Notes: generated by a model from the letters alone, not told the origin. A stretch of DNA of 16,828 bases from Phycisphaerales bacterium UBA966 (GCA_002292895.1 DBCE01000035.1:1-16828), one strand, 5' to 3'; positions 7,373 to 15,025 are shown, numbered from the stretch's first letter. A program made the numbers and translations.

Positions 7373-8488
7373 TTAGCCCTTCAGCATGTCTTCATTGGCA
7401 GGGAATCGATTCAGCGCGCCCAGCAATTGCTCCATCTGCACGTGCGGCGGGGCATTGAGGAGCCGGCGTCGGAGGGCCGTGATGGTCTTCAGTTCGCGTT
7501 CGGGCATCAGGAGGTGTTCCTTGCGCGTACCGCTCTGCGCGAGGTTGATGGCGGGGAAGATCCGCCGCTCAGCGATGGTTCGATCCAAGATCAGCTCCAT
7601 GTTGCCGGTGCCCTTGAATTCTTCAAAGATCACCTGATCCGCGCGGCTTCCGGTGTCCACGAGGCAGGTGGCGATGATGGTCAGGCTTCCGCCTTCTTCA
7701 CACTTGCGAGCGGCACCGAAGAGTTGCTTGGGCACTTCCAGCGCGCGGCTATCCACGCCGCCTGACATGGTCCGGCCCGAACTGCCGTAGCGGCGCGAAT
7801 TGTTGAACGCTCGCCCGAGCCGTGTGAGGCTATCAAGCAGCACCACGACATCGCGGCCAGCCTCCACCATCCGCTTGGCGCGTTCGATGGCAAACTGTCC
7901 GAGCGCCAAGTGGCGGTCAAGATCTTCGTCATTGCTTGAGGCAAGGACATGCGCCGGAACATTGCGACGGAAATCCGTCACTTCTTCAGGGCGCTCATCA
8001 ATGAGCAGGGCAATGAGCTCAATTTCCGGGTGATTATGTTTGATTCCAAAGGCGATGTTCTGCAAGAGAATGGTCTTGCCAGCCTTGGGTGGAGCAACAA
8101 TCAGGCCACGGGTTCCGAATCCGATCGGGCAGAACATGTCGATGAGTCGGCATGCTGGTGGGCAGCCACGATGCTCAAGTGAGATGCGCGGCTGCGGATC
8201 GAGCGCAGTCAGTTCGCTGAAATTCTTCCGCTTGCGATAGTCCTCGGGGGTCATGCCCTCGATCGCCACCAACTTGCTGGCCACCATGTGCATGCGGTGA
8301 GTGCGTCGTGATTGACGCTCCTCTACCTCGACGGTAATCGCCGCGCCAGGCGCGACGCCGTTGCGCTGCATGAAGTCCGGGAGGACGACTGGGTCATCCT
8401 CACGCTCAACGAGTCCGTCTGAAAACTGCCTGATTCGACCCTCGGATGAGCCTTTCATGGCCTCCAGGATCCCGCTTACAACTGTCAT
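7373..8488 (-). CDS. rho: Transcription termination factor Rho
   Basis: Rho is a hexameric RNA-dependent ATPase that ends transcription at C-rich unstructured RNA. The 371-residue chain begins directly in the RNA-binding OSB region (SGILEAMKGSSEGRIRQF, then DPVVLPDFMQRNGVAPGA). It continues into the ATPase core: Walker A APPKAGKT (132-139), catalytic-Glu segment LIDERPEEVTDFRR (about 162-175), Walker B VVVLLDSLTRLGRAFN (214-229), Q-loop region SGGVDSRALEVPK (242-254), and EEFKGTGNMELILDR followed by AERRIFPAI. It is shorter than E. coli Rho (419) because the N-terminal helical domain is missing. ATG 8488 is chosen because GAGG lies 8 bases upstream; an adjacent TTG at 8491 is the alternative. 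The gene lies downstream of psuG with a 200-base leader, so it may have its own promoter. Confidence 0.97.
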   Translation of the reverse strand: MTVVSGILEAMKGSSEGRIRQFSDGLVEREDDPVVLPDFMQRNGVAPGAAITVEVEERQSRRTHRMHMVASKLVAIEGMTPEDYRKRKNFSELTALDPQPRISLEHRGCPPACRLIDMFCPIGFGTRGLIVAPPKAGKTILLQNIAFGIKHNHPEIELIALLIDERPEEVTDFRRNVPAHVLASSNDEDLDRHLALGQFAIERAKRMVEAGRDVVVLLDSLTRLGRAFNNSRRYGSSGRTMSGGVDSRALEVPKQLFGAARKCEEGGSLTIIATCLVDTGSRADQVIFEEFKGTGNMELILDRTIAERRIFPAINLAQSGTRKEHLLMPERELKTITALRRRLLNAPPHVQMEQLLGALNRFPANEDMLKG

Positions 8489-8491
8489 CAA

Positions 8492-8688
8492 TTATTCCTC
8501 GCTCCGGGCCGGCGATGCATGTGCATCCCAACGGGTTGTGTGGGGGGGACCTCGAAGGGCCTTGCCACCGTTCCGGGTTGTGCTTGGTTGTCGCTCTTGG
8601 GAAGGGCGACGCGTACATAGTAACTCAGTAACCGACTCAATACGTAGAAAATGTAGAAATTCCGAGCAGAACCTTCCAATGAAGCAGG
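8492..8688 (-). promoter_or_regulatory. Leader/upstream region of rho, C-rich on the transcript strand
   Basis: The 197 bases between psuG and rho are the longest non-coding stretch in the window. The part distal to rho (about 8625-8665) is AT-rich and could hold a promoter (a TTGAGT then TATGTA pair with a short 15-base spacer), but this is weak. The part near rho, about 8525-8600, is C-rich on the transcribed-RNA sense, including seven consecutive C at 8542-8548. That is the composition Rho binds and fits autoregulation by leader attenuation, as known for E. coli rho. A GATGCA/TGCATC inverted repeat with a 2-base centre lies at 8514-8527. All functional readings are inference. Confidence 0.35.
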
Positions 8689-9663
8689 TTAGCGGCGGAT
8701 TGTTGCAAGTTCCACGGCGATAGCAGCACCCACGCGCGCATTCGACTCCAGTACGGCAACGTTGACATCGACGGTTCGTCCCGCAGTGGCCCGCTGCACT
8801 CGGTCGAGAAGAAATGGCGTGACTGCCGCACCGCGAATGCCTGCGCGGCTCGCTTCAAGGAGTGCGGCGGCGATGGTGGTTTCAACTTCATCAGCTGGAA
8901 TCGCCCAAGCGCTCGGTGGTGGATTTGCGATGAGCGCGCCCACGTGCGGCGCAAAGAGCCAATGTGCGGCGCAGATAGCCGCTGCCTCTGCGGCATCATG
9001 AGCGTGTGCTGACACTCCCAACGACTCGTTTCCTTGGGAAATGAAGCGAGGGAACGCTCGAGTGCCAAGGCCGATTACTGGGACGCCCAAGGAATCAAGC
9101 GCTTCCACTGTTGCAGGAAGATCAAGAATGCTCTTGGCACCAGCGCTTACGACGGCGGTTGGAGTGCGTGCGAGTGCAGCAAGGTCCGCGCTGACGTCGG
9201 GGCGATCGGTCCAGCCTCGGTGCACGCCACCGATGCCGCCAGTAGCGAACACGCGAATGTTGGCGGTGGCACATGCTGCAAGCGTGGCAGCAACGGTGGT
9301 TCCACCACTTGCGCGCTGCGCACTTGCGGCGCCGAGATCGCGGGTACTGAGCTTGCGGACATCAAGGTCATGACCAAGGCGCTCCAGTTGTGCGCGGCTC
9401 AGTCCAACGTGCAGCGTTCCATCAAGCATGCCAACGGTCGCCGGAACAGCTCCGCCATTGCGCACAGTGGTATCCAGCAGGACGCTCAGTGCAAGATTTG
9501 CAGGAATTTCAGGAATCCACTCCGACAGATTGCACGGCGATGCCATCGGTGTGCGCGGCAATCCGTGCGTTAGTACAGCGGTTTCGAGTGCCACAATCGG
9601 CAGCCCGGATGCAAGGGCATCGCACACTTCTTCGGAAATTTCAATCGCGACGCGGGGAACCAT
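8689..9663 (-). CDS. psuG: Pseudouridine-5'-phosphate glycosidase
   Basis: PsuG cleaves the C-C glycosidic bond of pseudouridine 5'-phosphate to uracil and ribose 5-phosphate, the second step in salvage of pseudouridine from RNA turnover. Family motifs appear in order: ALETAVLTHGLP with the active-site Glu27; GGAVPATVGMLDG (70-82); KLSTRDLG; GGTTVAATL; VFATGGIGGVHRG (138-150); DVSADL, metal-binding region (156-161); SAGAKSILDLPATVE with the Schiff-base Lys177; VTPFLL; and VDVNVAVLESNA with Asn301. The protein is about 324 residues, near family length, with an extra segment of about 16-18 residues after HGLP. The ATG at 9663 is preferred. A TTG at 9681, directly after the helicase stop, could add six residues. 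No psuK kinase is adjacent. It is probably translationally coupled to the helicase. Confidence 0.93.
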   Translation of the reverse strand: MVPRVAIEISEEVCDALASGLPIVALETAVLTHGLPRTPMASPCNLSEWIPEIPANLALSVLLDTTVRNGGAVPATVGMLDGTLHVGLSRAQLERLGHDLDVRKLSTRDLGAASAQRASGGTTVAATLAACATANIRVFATGGIGGVHRGWTDRPDVSADLAALARTPTAVVSAGAKSILDLPATVEALDSLGVPVIGLGTRAFPRFISQGNESLGVSAHAHDAAEAAAICAAHWLFAPHVGALIANPPPSAWAIPADEVETTIAAALLEASRAGIRGAAVTPFLLDRVQRATAGRTVDVNVAVLESNARVGAAIAVELATIRR

Positions 9664-9681
9664 TCGTTGCTCGCTTGTCAA

Positions 9682-11031
9682 TCATCCTCTGCGCGTACGG
9701 ACCACTCCGCCGAGACGCTTCATCGGCATTGCCGAAGGAACGACGCCGCCTGGGAATGCATTTGGATCAGCAGCTTTCGCTGCAGTGGGGGCCACTGCAG
9801 TTGCCATTCGACTCTTGGCACTTGCAGATTCTTCGCGCCGGCGTTTCTCTGCTTCGCGATAACTGGAGACGTCCGCTGGAATTGGTCCAGGCGTGAAATC
9901 AGGGTATTGCTTCTGCGGAATCTCGATGTTGGCAAGCATCTCGATTCCAGAGAGCAAATCACCTTGGTCGGGCTGAATGAATGTCCAAGCCACTCCATGG
10001 CGACCAGCGCGTGCGGTGCGGCCAATGCGATGGATATAGATTTCCGGATCTTCGGGGACGTCGTAATTGATGACGTGACTGATGTCATCAACATCAAGTC
10101 CGCGCGAGGCAAGGTCACTTGCAACCAACACGCCCAGCGAGCCCCCGCGGAGTTGGTCCATCACCTTATCGCGCTTGGTCTGGTACATGTCGCCGTGCAT
10201 GGCGTGCGCATCAATGCCGTGCTTTGTCAGGTATTCGGCTACTTGATCGACGGTCTTCTTCATACGACAGAAGACGATGGTCAGGGCCGGTTCTTCGTGT
10301 TTCAGCAGGTGATGCAGGAGTTTCCGCTTATCCCACGGCTCAACCGTGAGCCAACTCTGATCGACCGCGGACACCGTGAGACTCTTCTCGGTGGTGACGA
10401 TCTTCTCCGGGCTCTTCATGTAGCTGCGGGCGAGCTTCTCAATCTCTGGGCTGATGGTTGCACTGACGAAGATCGTCTGCGGGCGCTGCTTCATGGCACC
10501 GAGGATCTTGCGGATGTCCTCGCGAAACCCAATGTCGAGCATGCGATCCACTTCGTCCAAGATCACCACCTTGAACTGGTTGTACGGCAGCAGACCGCGC
10601 TGGTGCATGTCCATCACGCGGCCTGGCGTTCCAACAATGATCTCGGGGTGGCTCTCAAGGGCTTGCGCCTGCGCGCGCATCGGCTTGCCGCCATAGACCG
10701 GAATAGCCTTGATTCCAGTGTGTCCGCCGAGTTCTTCAACTTCGCGGCACACTTGGATGGCCAATTCGCGGGTCGGCACCAAGACCAGCGCGCCGAATTG
10801 GTCGCCGGGCTGAAGGAGCCCCAAGACCGGCAGGCTGAACGCCGCGGTCTTGCCGGTACCGGTCTTGGCTTGGCCAATGACATCCTTGCCGCTCATGGCA
10901 ACAGGAATCAGGGCCGATTGAATTTTGGTTGGGTGTTTGAACCCGGCTGCATCGACGCCCTTGATGACGGACGCGGGAAGGCCGAGGTCGGCAAATGTCT
11001 TGGTGGTATCGAACGTCTCGCTGCTAACCAT
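9682..11031 (-). CDS. DEAD-box-family ATP-dependent RNA helicase (DEVD variant)
   Basis: A 449-residue superfamily 2 RNA helicase, RhlE/DbpA/CsdA-like, expected to remodel RNA duplexes in ribosome assembly or mRNA decay. Motifs appear in order: Q motif FADLGL with HPTKIQ (13-38), motif I AKTGTGKT (55-62), Ia PTRELAIQV (86-94), Ib GTPGR (134-138), II DEVD (159-162), III SAT (190-192), IV IVFCRMK (252-258), V ASDLASRGLDV (304-314) and VI HRIGRTARAG (334-343). Motif II is DEVD in place of the canonical DEAD; both acidic catalytic residues are kept. The C-terminal tail (about 375-449) is charged then Ala/Pro/Gly-rich and ends RTRRG, likely a flexible RNA-binding tail. It has no specific accessory domain, so the subfamily cannot be set. 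The start is ATG 11031, divergent from alr. Its stop abuts psuG. Confidence 0.94.
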   Translation of the reverse strand: MVSSETFDTTKTFADLGLPASVIKGVDAAGFKHPTKIQSALIPVAMSGKDVIGQAKTGTGKTAAFSLPVLGLLQPGDQFGALVLVPTRELAIQVCREVEELGGHTGIKAIPVYGGKPMRAQAQALESHPEIIVGTPGRVMDMHQRGLLPYNQFKVVILDEVDRMLDIGFREDIRKILGAMKQRPQTIFVSATISPEIEKLARSYMKSPEKIVTTEKSLTVSAVDQSWLTVEPWDKRKLLHHLLKHEEPALTIVFCRMKKTVDQVAEYLTKHGIDAHAMHGDMYQTKRDKVMDQLRGGSLGVLVASDLASRGLDVDDISHVINYDVPEDPEIYIHRIGRTARAGRHGVAWTFIQPDQGDLLSGIEMLANIEIPQKQYPDFTPGPIPADVSSYREAEKRRREESASAKSRMATAVAPTAAKAADPNAFPGGVVPSAMPMKRLGGVVRTRRG

Positions 11032-11145
11032 CCGTTGGGGCGTTTCTTTTCTATCGAAGTGCGTTCCGAGCCGGGTCTCGGGGAATTGATGGCCGGGGTT
11101 TTTATGGTACTTTGCCCGGTAAGCCGATCGTAACAGGCGGAAGGC

Positions 11146-11163
11146 ATGGATGCCGCCGCATGA
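11146..11163 (+). other. Possible 5-codon leader ORF overlapping the alr start
   Basis: An ATG at 11146 opens a mini-ORF (Met-Asp-Ala-Ala-Ala-stop) whose TGA (11161-11163) overlaps the alr ATG (11160-11162) as ATGA. The purine-rich AGGCGG (11135-11140) is well placed (5 bases) for this ATG, whereas the alr ATG has no close Shine-Dalgarno of its own. This is what stop-start translational coupling would look like, but such a short ORF can arise by chance. Confidence 0.35.
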
Positions 11164-12434
11164 GTGATAACAGTCTCATCTCCGTTGATTTTGACGCCGT
11201 TGACCACAACATGCGAGTGGTCAGGGGTGCTGTTGGCCCTGGAGTTGCCATCAATGCGGTGGTGAAGGCGGACGCGTACGGGCTCGGAGCCGCTCGGATC
11301 GCTCGCCGCTTGGTGCAGGGGGGCGCGTCCATGTTGACGGTGTACAGCCCCGCGCAGGCGGAAGCCTTGGAAGGCATGCCGTGCCCGGTACTGATCTTGC
11401 AGCCAGTGTCACGGATCGAACGCGGCAGCGCCATTCATTCAATGCTGGTCTCGGGTCGCTTGCATCTGGTGGTCCATGACATTCATCATGTTGCGGAACT
11501 CATTGTGCTTGCACACGAGCATGGTGTGCGATTGCCCATTCACCTGGAAGTCGACACCGGTCTCGCGCGTGGTGGTTGCACGCCGGACGATGCAGCTCGC
11601 ATCTTGCAGGCGGTTGCTGCCAATCCGTCGTTGACGCTTGCTGGTGTCATGACGCACTTCTCTCATGCAAAGACCAGTGCGGATCGGTGCGCTGCACAGA
11701 TGCGTACCTTTGATCTCTTTGTCGATGCTCATCGCGCGTTGATTCCTCCGGAGTGCGTCTTGCATGCTGCAAGCACCTACGCGTCGTTGCGGGGAAGCGC
11801 TGTTCATGCCGGCATGGTTCGCGTGGGCATTGCGTGGACTGGCTACGCAGCCGATGGTCCGGATGATGGTGAAACCATTCCTGGATACAGCGATTTTCGT
11901 GCTGCAATTCGCTGGACAAGCTCCTTGATTCACGTTCGCCGCATTGCGCGCGGCAACAGTGTTGGATACGGTTGGTCTTGGACTGCGCGTCGTGATTCCA
12001 CCATTGGTCTAGTGCCAGTTGGTTACGCAGACGGCTATCCGACGCTGTGTGCCGACGCGCCGCAATTGCTGCGCGAGCAAGCGGAACCTTCGCGATGGGT
12101 GCGCATTTCAGTGGGTGACTGGAGCGCGGAAGCCCCGGTCATTGGCGCAGTCAATATGGATCAGATTTGCGTTGATCTCACTGGCCTTGAGCAGATGCTG
12201 TCTTCGCAGCCTAACGGTGGACTTGGCGCGGAAGTGGAACTGTATGGCACTGATCGCACGGCGCGTAATTACTTGCCAACCATCGCGCGCCGATTGGGAA
12301 TGCGCTCCTATGAATTGTTGTGCCGCCTGAATCCACGCATTCCGCGCGTGGCGGTTGAAGCCGCTGCTCCGCTTGGACGTGTTGATCAAGGGGCCTTCCG
12401 ACTGGCTGTGCGCGCTGCACCGGATATGCCGTGA
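11160..12434 (+). CDS. alr: Alanine racemase (PLP-dependent)
   Basis: Alr converts L- to D-alanine for peptidoglycan. The 424-residue protein has the PLP-binding motif VVKADAYGLGA (Lys36), the barrel segment HLEVDTGLARGG (129-140), the RVGIAWTGY loop (221-229), the catalytic-Tyr segment SVGYGWSW (Tyr270), the family signature VPVGYADGYPT (285-295), GAVNMDQICVDLT (329-341) and the C-terminal YELLCRLNPRIPR. The Lys that is carbamylated in many Alr enzymes is Glu130 here. The chain is longer than the usual 360-390 residues, partly through inserts near 230-248 and 300-312 and a C-terminal tail. ATG 11160 gives a normal N-terminus (SLISVDFDAVDHNMR). An in-frame TTG at 11112 is less likely. It heads an operon with mqnA, which overlaps it by 4 bases. 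Confidence 0.95.
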   Translation: MSDNSLISVDFDAVDHNMRVVRGAVGPGVAINAVVKADAYGLGAARIARRLVQGGASMLTVYSPAQAEALEGMPCPVLILQPVSRIERGSAIHSMLVSGRLHLVVHDIHHVAELIVLAHEHGVRLPIHLEVDTGLARGGCTPDDAARILQAVAANPSLTLAGVMTHFSHAKTSADRCAAQMRTFDLFVDAHRALIPPECVLHAASTYASLRGSAVHAGMVRVGIAWTGYAADGPDDGETIPGYSDFRAAIRWTSSLIHVRRIARGNSVGYGWSWTARRDSTIGLVPVGYADGYPTLCADAPQLLREQAEPSRWVRISVGDWSAEAPVIGAVNMDQICVDLTGLEQMLSSQPNGGLGAEVELYGTDRTARNYLPTIARRLGMRSYELLCRLNPRIPRVAVEAAAPLGRVDQGAFRLAVRAAPDMP

Positions 12435-13267
12435 GTACGCCGCTGCCAATGACTATCGGCGTGGTGCGTTACATCAATACGTTGCCACTCATTGATGGGC
12501 TCAGTGGTTTGGTGGGATGCACGCTGGTGCCCGACGTTCCTGCGCGCCTGATTGATCGGTTAGTGAGTGGAACGGTAGACATTGCACTGTGCTCCGTGAT
12601 TGACGTGCTACGAAGCCCGGTTCCGGTACGCATCGTTCCGGTGGGAATGCTGGGGTGCTGCGGTCGAACGCTGACGGTTCGGTTGTACGCGCGGCGACCC
12701 TGGGCAGAGGTGCGCACCGTAGCTGCGGATACGGACAGTCACACCTCCCGTGCGCTCGCCGAATTGGTGTTGCGGCAGCGATTTGGCGCGCAGCCCACGA
12801 TGGTTGACTTTGATCACGCATCGGGTGCGCGTGACCCGGGCACGGACGCCATGCTCTTGATTGGTGACAAGGTCATCAATGATGCCCCCGCGAACGACAT
12901 GTGGCCGCAGCAACTTGACCTGGGCGAAGAGTGGCATGCATGGACCGGGCTGCCGTTTGTCTTTGCTACCTGGTTGGTGCGCGCCGATGCGGATGAAGCC
13001 ACTTGCGCCCGGGTGCGCACGGCGGCGCGCGTGTTGGACCACCAACGGCGTCACAACGCAGAGCGGATCGATGGGATCGTTCGACGTGAGGCGGCAGCGC
13101 ATGGATGGCCCGAGGAGTTAGCCCGCCATTACCTTGTTGATCTTCTGCGCTTTGACTTTGATCAAGCAGCGCGCGCTGGTTTGGCGCGCTTTTTGCAAGA
13201 ATGCCGCGCGGCGGGACTGGCCCCGGCTGCAAGCGATCGTGCTGAATGTGCTGATTTCACCTGGTAA
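12431..13267 (+). CDS. mqnA: Chorismate dehydratase, futalosine menaquinone pathway
   Basis: MqnA dehydrates chorismate to 3-[(1-carboxyvinyl)oxy]benzoate, the entry step of the futalosine route to menaquinone. The 278-residue protein has a periplasmic-binding-protein-like fold without a signal peptide. Family motifs are TIGVVRYINTLPL (8-20), SGTVDIALCSVIDV (46-59), DTDSHTSRALAELVL (100-114), AMLLIGDKV (140-148) and DLGEEWHAWTGLPFVFATWL (163-182). The start is GTG 12431, overlapping the alr stop as GTGA, so translation is likely coupled. The C-terminal 25 residues are less conserved in appearance. No other mqn genes are in the window. The pairing with alr is not a pathway link known to me. 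Confidence 0.94.
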   Translation: MSTPLPMTIGVVRYINTLPLIDGLSGLVGCTLVPDVPARLIDRLVSGTVDIALCSVIDVLRSPVPVRIVPVGMLGCCGRTLTVRLYARRPWAEVRTVAADTDSHTSRALAELVLRQRFGAQPTMVDFDHASGARDPGTDAMLLIGDKVINDAPANDMWPQQLDLGEEWHAWTGLPFVFATWLVRADADEATCARVRTAARVLDHQRRHNAERIDGIVRREAAAHGWPEELARHYLVDLLRFDFDQAARAGLARFLQECRAAGLAPAASDRAECADFTW

Positions 13268-13285
13268 ATAAGGCGCCCACGCACC

Positions 13286-15025
13286 ATGCCCACCGCTGCG
13301 CGATTTCGCACTGAATGCGTTGCAGCGCTGTGGGAAGGCACGCGGTTCGCGGATGTTCGGGCGCGAGGGCGAATGCTTGCGGACGCGGAAGCATTTGTTG
13401 GTGACATCACCGCGGACGGTGAGTATCCACATGAGTTAGTGGTTGATCGTGTGACTCGCTATCGACCGGAAGGTGTGCGCGTTGGATCCGTCGTCTCTGG
13501 GTCGGCGTTGCTCCATGACATGACGGCGTTCATACTTCGACTGAGTCGTCGCGATCCGCTGCCGGCATCGTTGCGTGGTGGGGCATTGCATGCCGCTGAT
13601 GTTGCGCGCGCGCTCAACGTGTCGGCGCGGACCTTGGCGCGATTTCGCTCGGACGGATTGGTGATGCATCATGTGCGTGATGCTGGCGGTCCAGTGCGGG
13701 TGGCGTGCTTTCCGGATGCATTGCAGGCATTTCGGGAGCGTGCCGCAGCGCGCGTTGATCGCGCGGGACGAACGGTACGCATGGGCGCAGATGCGCGCGC
13801 GGAGTTGCGTGCCCGAGCGGTGGAATGGTGCGCGGCAGGCGGGCGAATTTCATTGCATGCGATTGCCACGCGCCTTGCGCCAGTGTTTGGATGCAGTGTG
13901 CGTGCGGCACGGGGCGTATTGGAAGTGGACGCGGTGGTGGTGTCCGCGGTTCGCGCAGCGCAGCGTGTGGGCGAGCCCGCGGCACAGCGCGGCGCCCGTG
14001 GCGCGCAGGGCAGCGGCGCGCATGTCTCCGGGATCGCAGCGTTTCAGTCGCCGCGTGGCGGGGGCGAGGTGGTTCGCAGCCCTCGTCGGATTCGGCAGTT
14101 TGCGGCGCGGGCGGTCGGGTTCGGATGTCCACCCGTAGCGCTGGCACAGTGGCTTGGAATGACTGAATCAACAGCGGCGCGGGCGGCGGTGCGCGGTCGC
14201 GTGGAGCGCCTGCGTCTGGCCATGAACGGTGTGAGCCCGGTGCTGTTACCCATCTTTGTGTTGCCGGATGCAGCTGGGTCAATTCTGGCACCGCTCGCGG
14301 TATGTGCGGCATTGCCAGTGGGGCCGGTCCAGTTTCCGGATCCTGCCCGCGTGCGCGGTGGGCGCGCACCGAATCGCGGCGAGGTTGCATTGGCAGTGGC
14401 GTTTCGATTTCTGGTGTGGCGCGCGCATACAGCGCTGCGAGCGATTTCCAAGACCCCCGTGGCACGTGAAGTGGATGCAATTGAGCGCGATTTGCGTTGG
14501 GCGAATCGCATCAAGCGTGCGTTGCTGGAACGGGTTCTGCCGGTGGCGTTGGTGCCATGTGTCCAGCGCCTGGGGCGCGGATGGGATGAGGTGCCCGTGT
14601 CGCTACGGATGCGTTGGGCGGCGTTCGCTGCTCTTGAATGCTCGCACGCGCTTGAATTTGGAGAACACTCCTCGGTGGCGATTGAAGACGTGCATCCTGC
14701 GCACGTTGCGGCGCACGCGGTGGAACGCGCCATTGCTCGTGGTGGTCCAGAGTTTGCGCCGAGTAACGGAGACGATTCGCACGCGCTTGACGGTGCGATC
14801 ATGCGTTGTGTTCCGTGGTGGCATGTGGTGTGCGCGGGTGATGGCTGGCTGACCGCCGCCGCCAAGTGCGCGCCAGAGCACAGCCGCGTATTGACGCTCC
14901 ACTTTGGACTGGATGGCACCATGCCGCGGACCTTCGAAGAGATAGCGCGCGAGTTGAAAATTTCCACATCGCGCGCCACCGCCGATTGGTACGCAGCGAT
15001 GCATGCAGTGCTGCAGGTTCGTTGA
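13286..15025 (+). CDS. Large HTH regulator with sigma-70 region 4-like C-terminus
   Basis: I do not recognise this 579-residue family. What can be seen: an N-terminal region (1-95) of unknown type; a MerR/excisionase-like helix-turn-helix at about 100-126 (LHAADVARALNVSARTLARF); a second HTH-like stretch at 187-212; an Ala/Gly/Arg-rich linker at 225-262; a third HTH-like stretch at about 270-305 (PPVALAQWLGMTESTAARAA); a segment at 395-460 faintly like sigma region 2 (RIKRALLERVLPVALVPCVQ); and a C-terminus (531-570) closely resembling sigma-70 region 4 (HSRVLTLHFGLDGTMPRTFE, EIARELKISTSRA). Promoter-melting region 2.3-2.4 is not evident, so a true sigma factor is doubtful. It may be a transcription regulator that borrows a -35-binding domain. 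It starts at ATG 13286, 18 bases after mqnA, as the third gene of the alr operon. Base usage is very GC-rich. Confidence 0.65.
   Translation: MPTAARFRTECVAALWEGTRFADVRARGRMLADAEAFVGDITADGEYPHELVVDRVTRYRPEGVRVGSVVSGSALLHDMTAFILRLSRRDPLPASLRGGALHAADVARALNVSARTLARFRSDGLVMHHVRDAGGPVRVACFPDALQAFRERAAARVDRAGRTVRMGADARAELRARAVEWCAAGGRISLHAIATRLAPVFGCSVRAARGVLEVDAVVVSAVRAAQRVGEPAAQRGARGAQGSGAHVSGIAAFQSPRGGGEVVRSPRRIRQFAARAVGFGCPPVALAQWLGMTESTAARAAVRGRVERLRLAMNGVSPVLLPIFVLPDAAGSILAPLAVCAALPVGPVQFPDPARVRGGRAPNRGEVALAVAFRFLVWRAHTALRAISKTPVAREVDAIERDLRWANRIKRALLERVLPVALVPCVQRLGRGWDEVPVSLRMRWAAFAALECSHALEFGEHSSVAIEDVHPAHVAAHAVERAIARGGPEFAPSNGDDSHALDGAIMRCVPWWHVVCAGDGWLTAAAKCAPEHSRVLTLHFGLDGTMPRTFEEIARELKISTSRATADWYAAMHAVLQVR

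Noticed and set aside
11086..11120. Possible promoter (TTGATG then TACTTT) upstream of alr
   Set aside because: The -10 match is only three of six bases, and other equally weak pairs exist in the same 128-base divergent region.
9667..11133. A 488-codon open frame on the plus strand opposite the helicase
   Set aside because: It is longer than the helicase frame itself but shows no family motif, and it overlaps two strongly motif-supported genes (the helicase and the start of alr). Long antisense frames are expected in GC-rich coding sequence.
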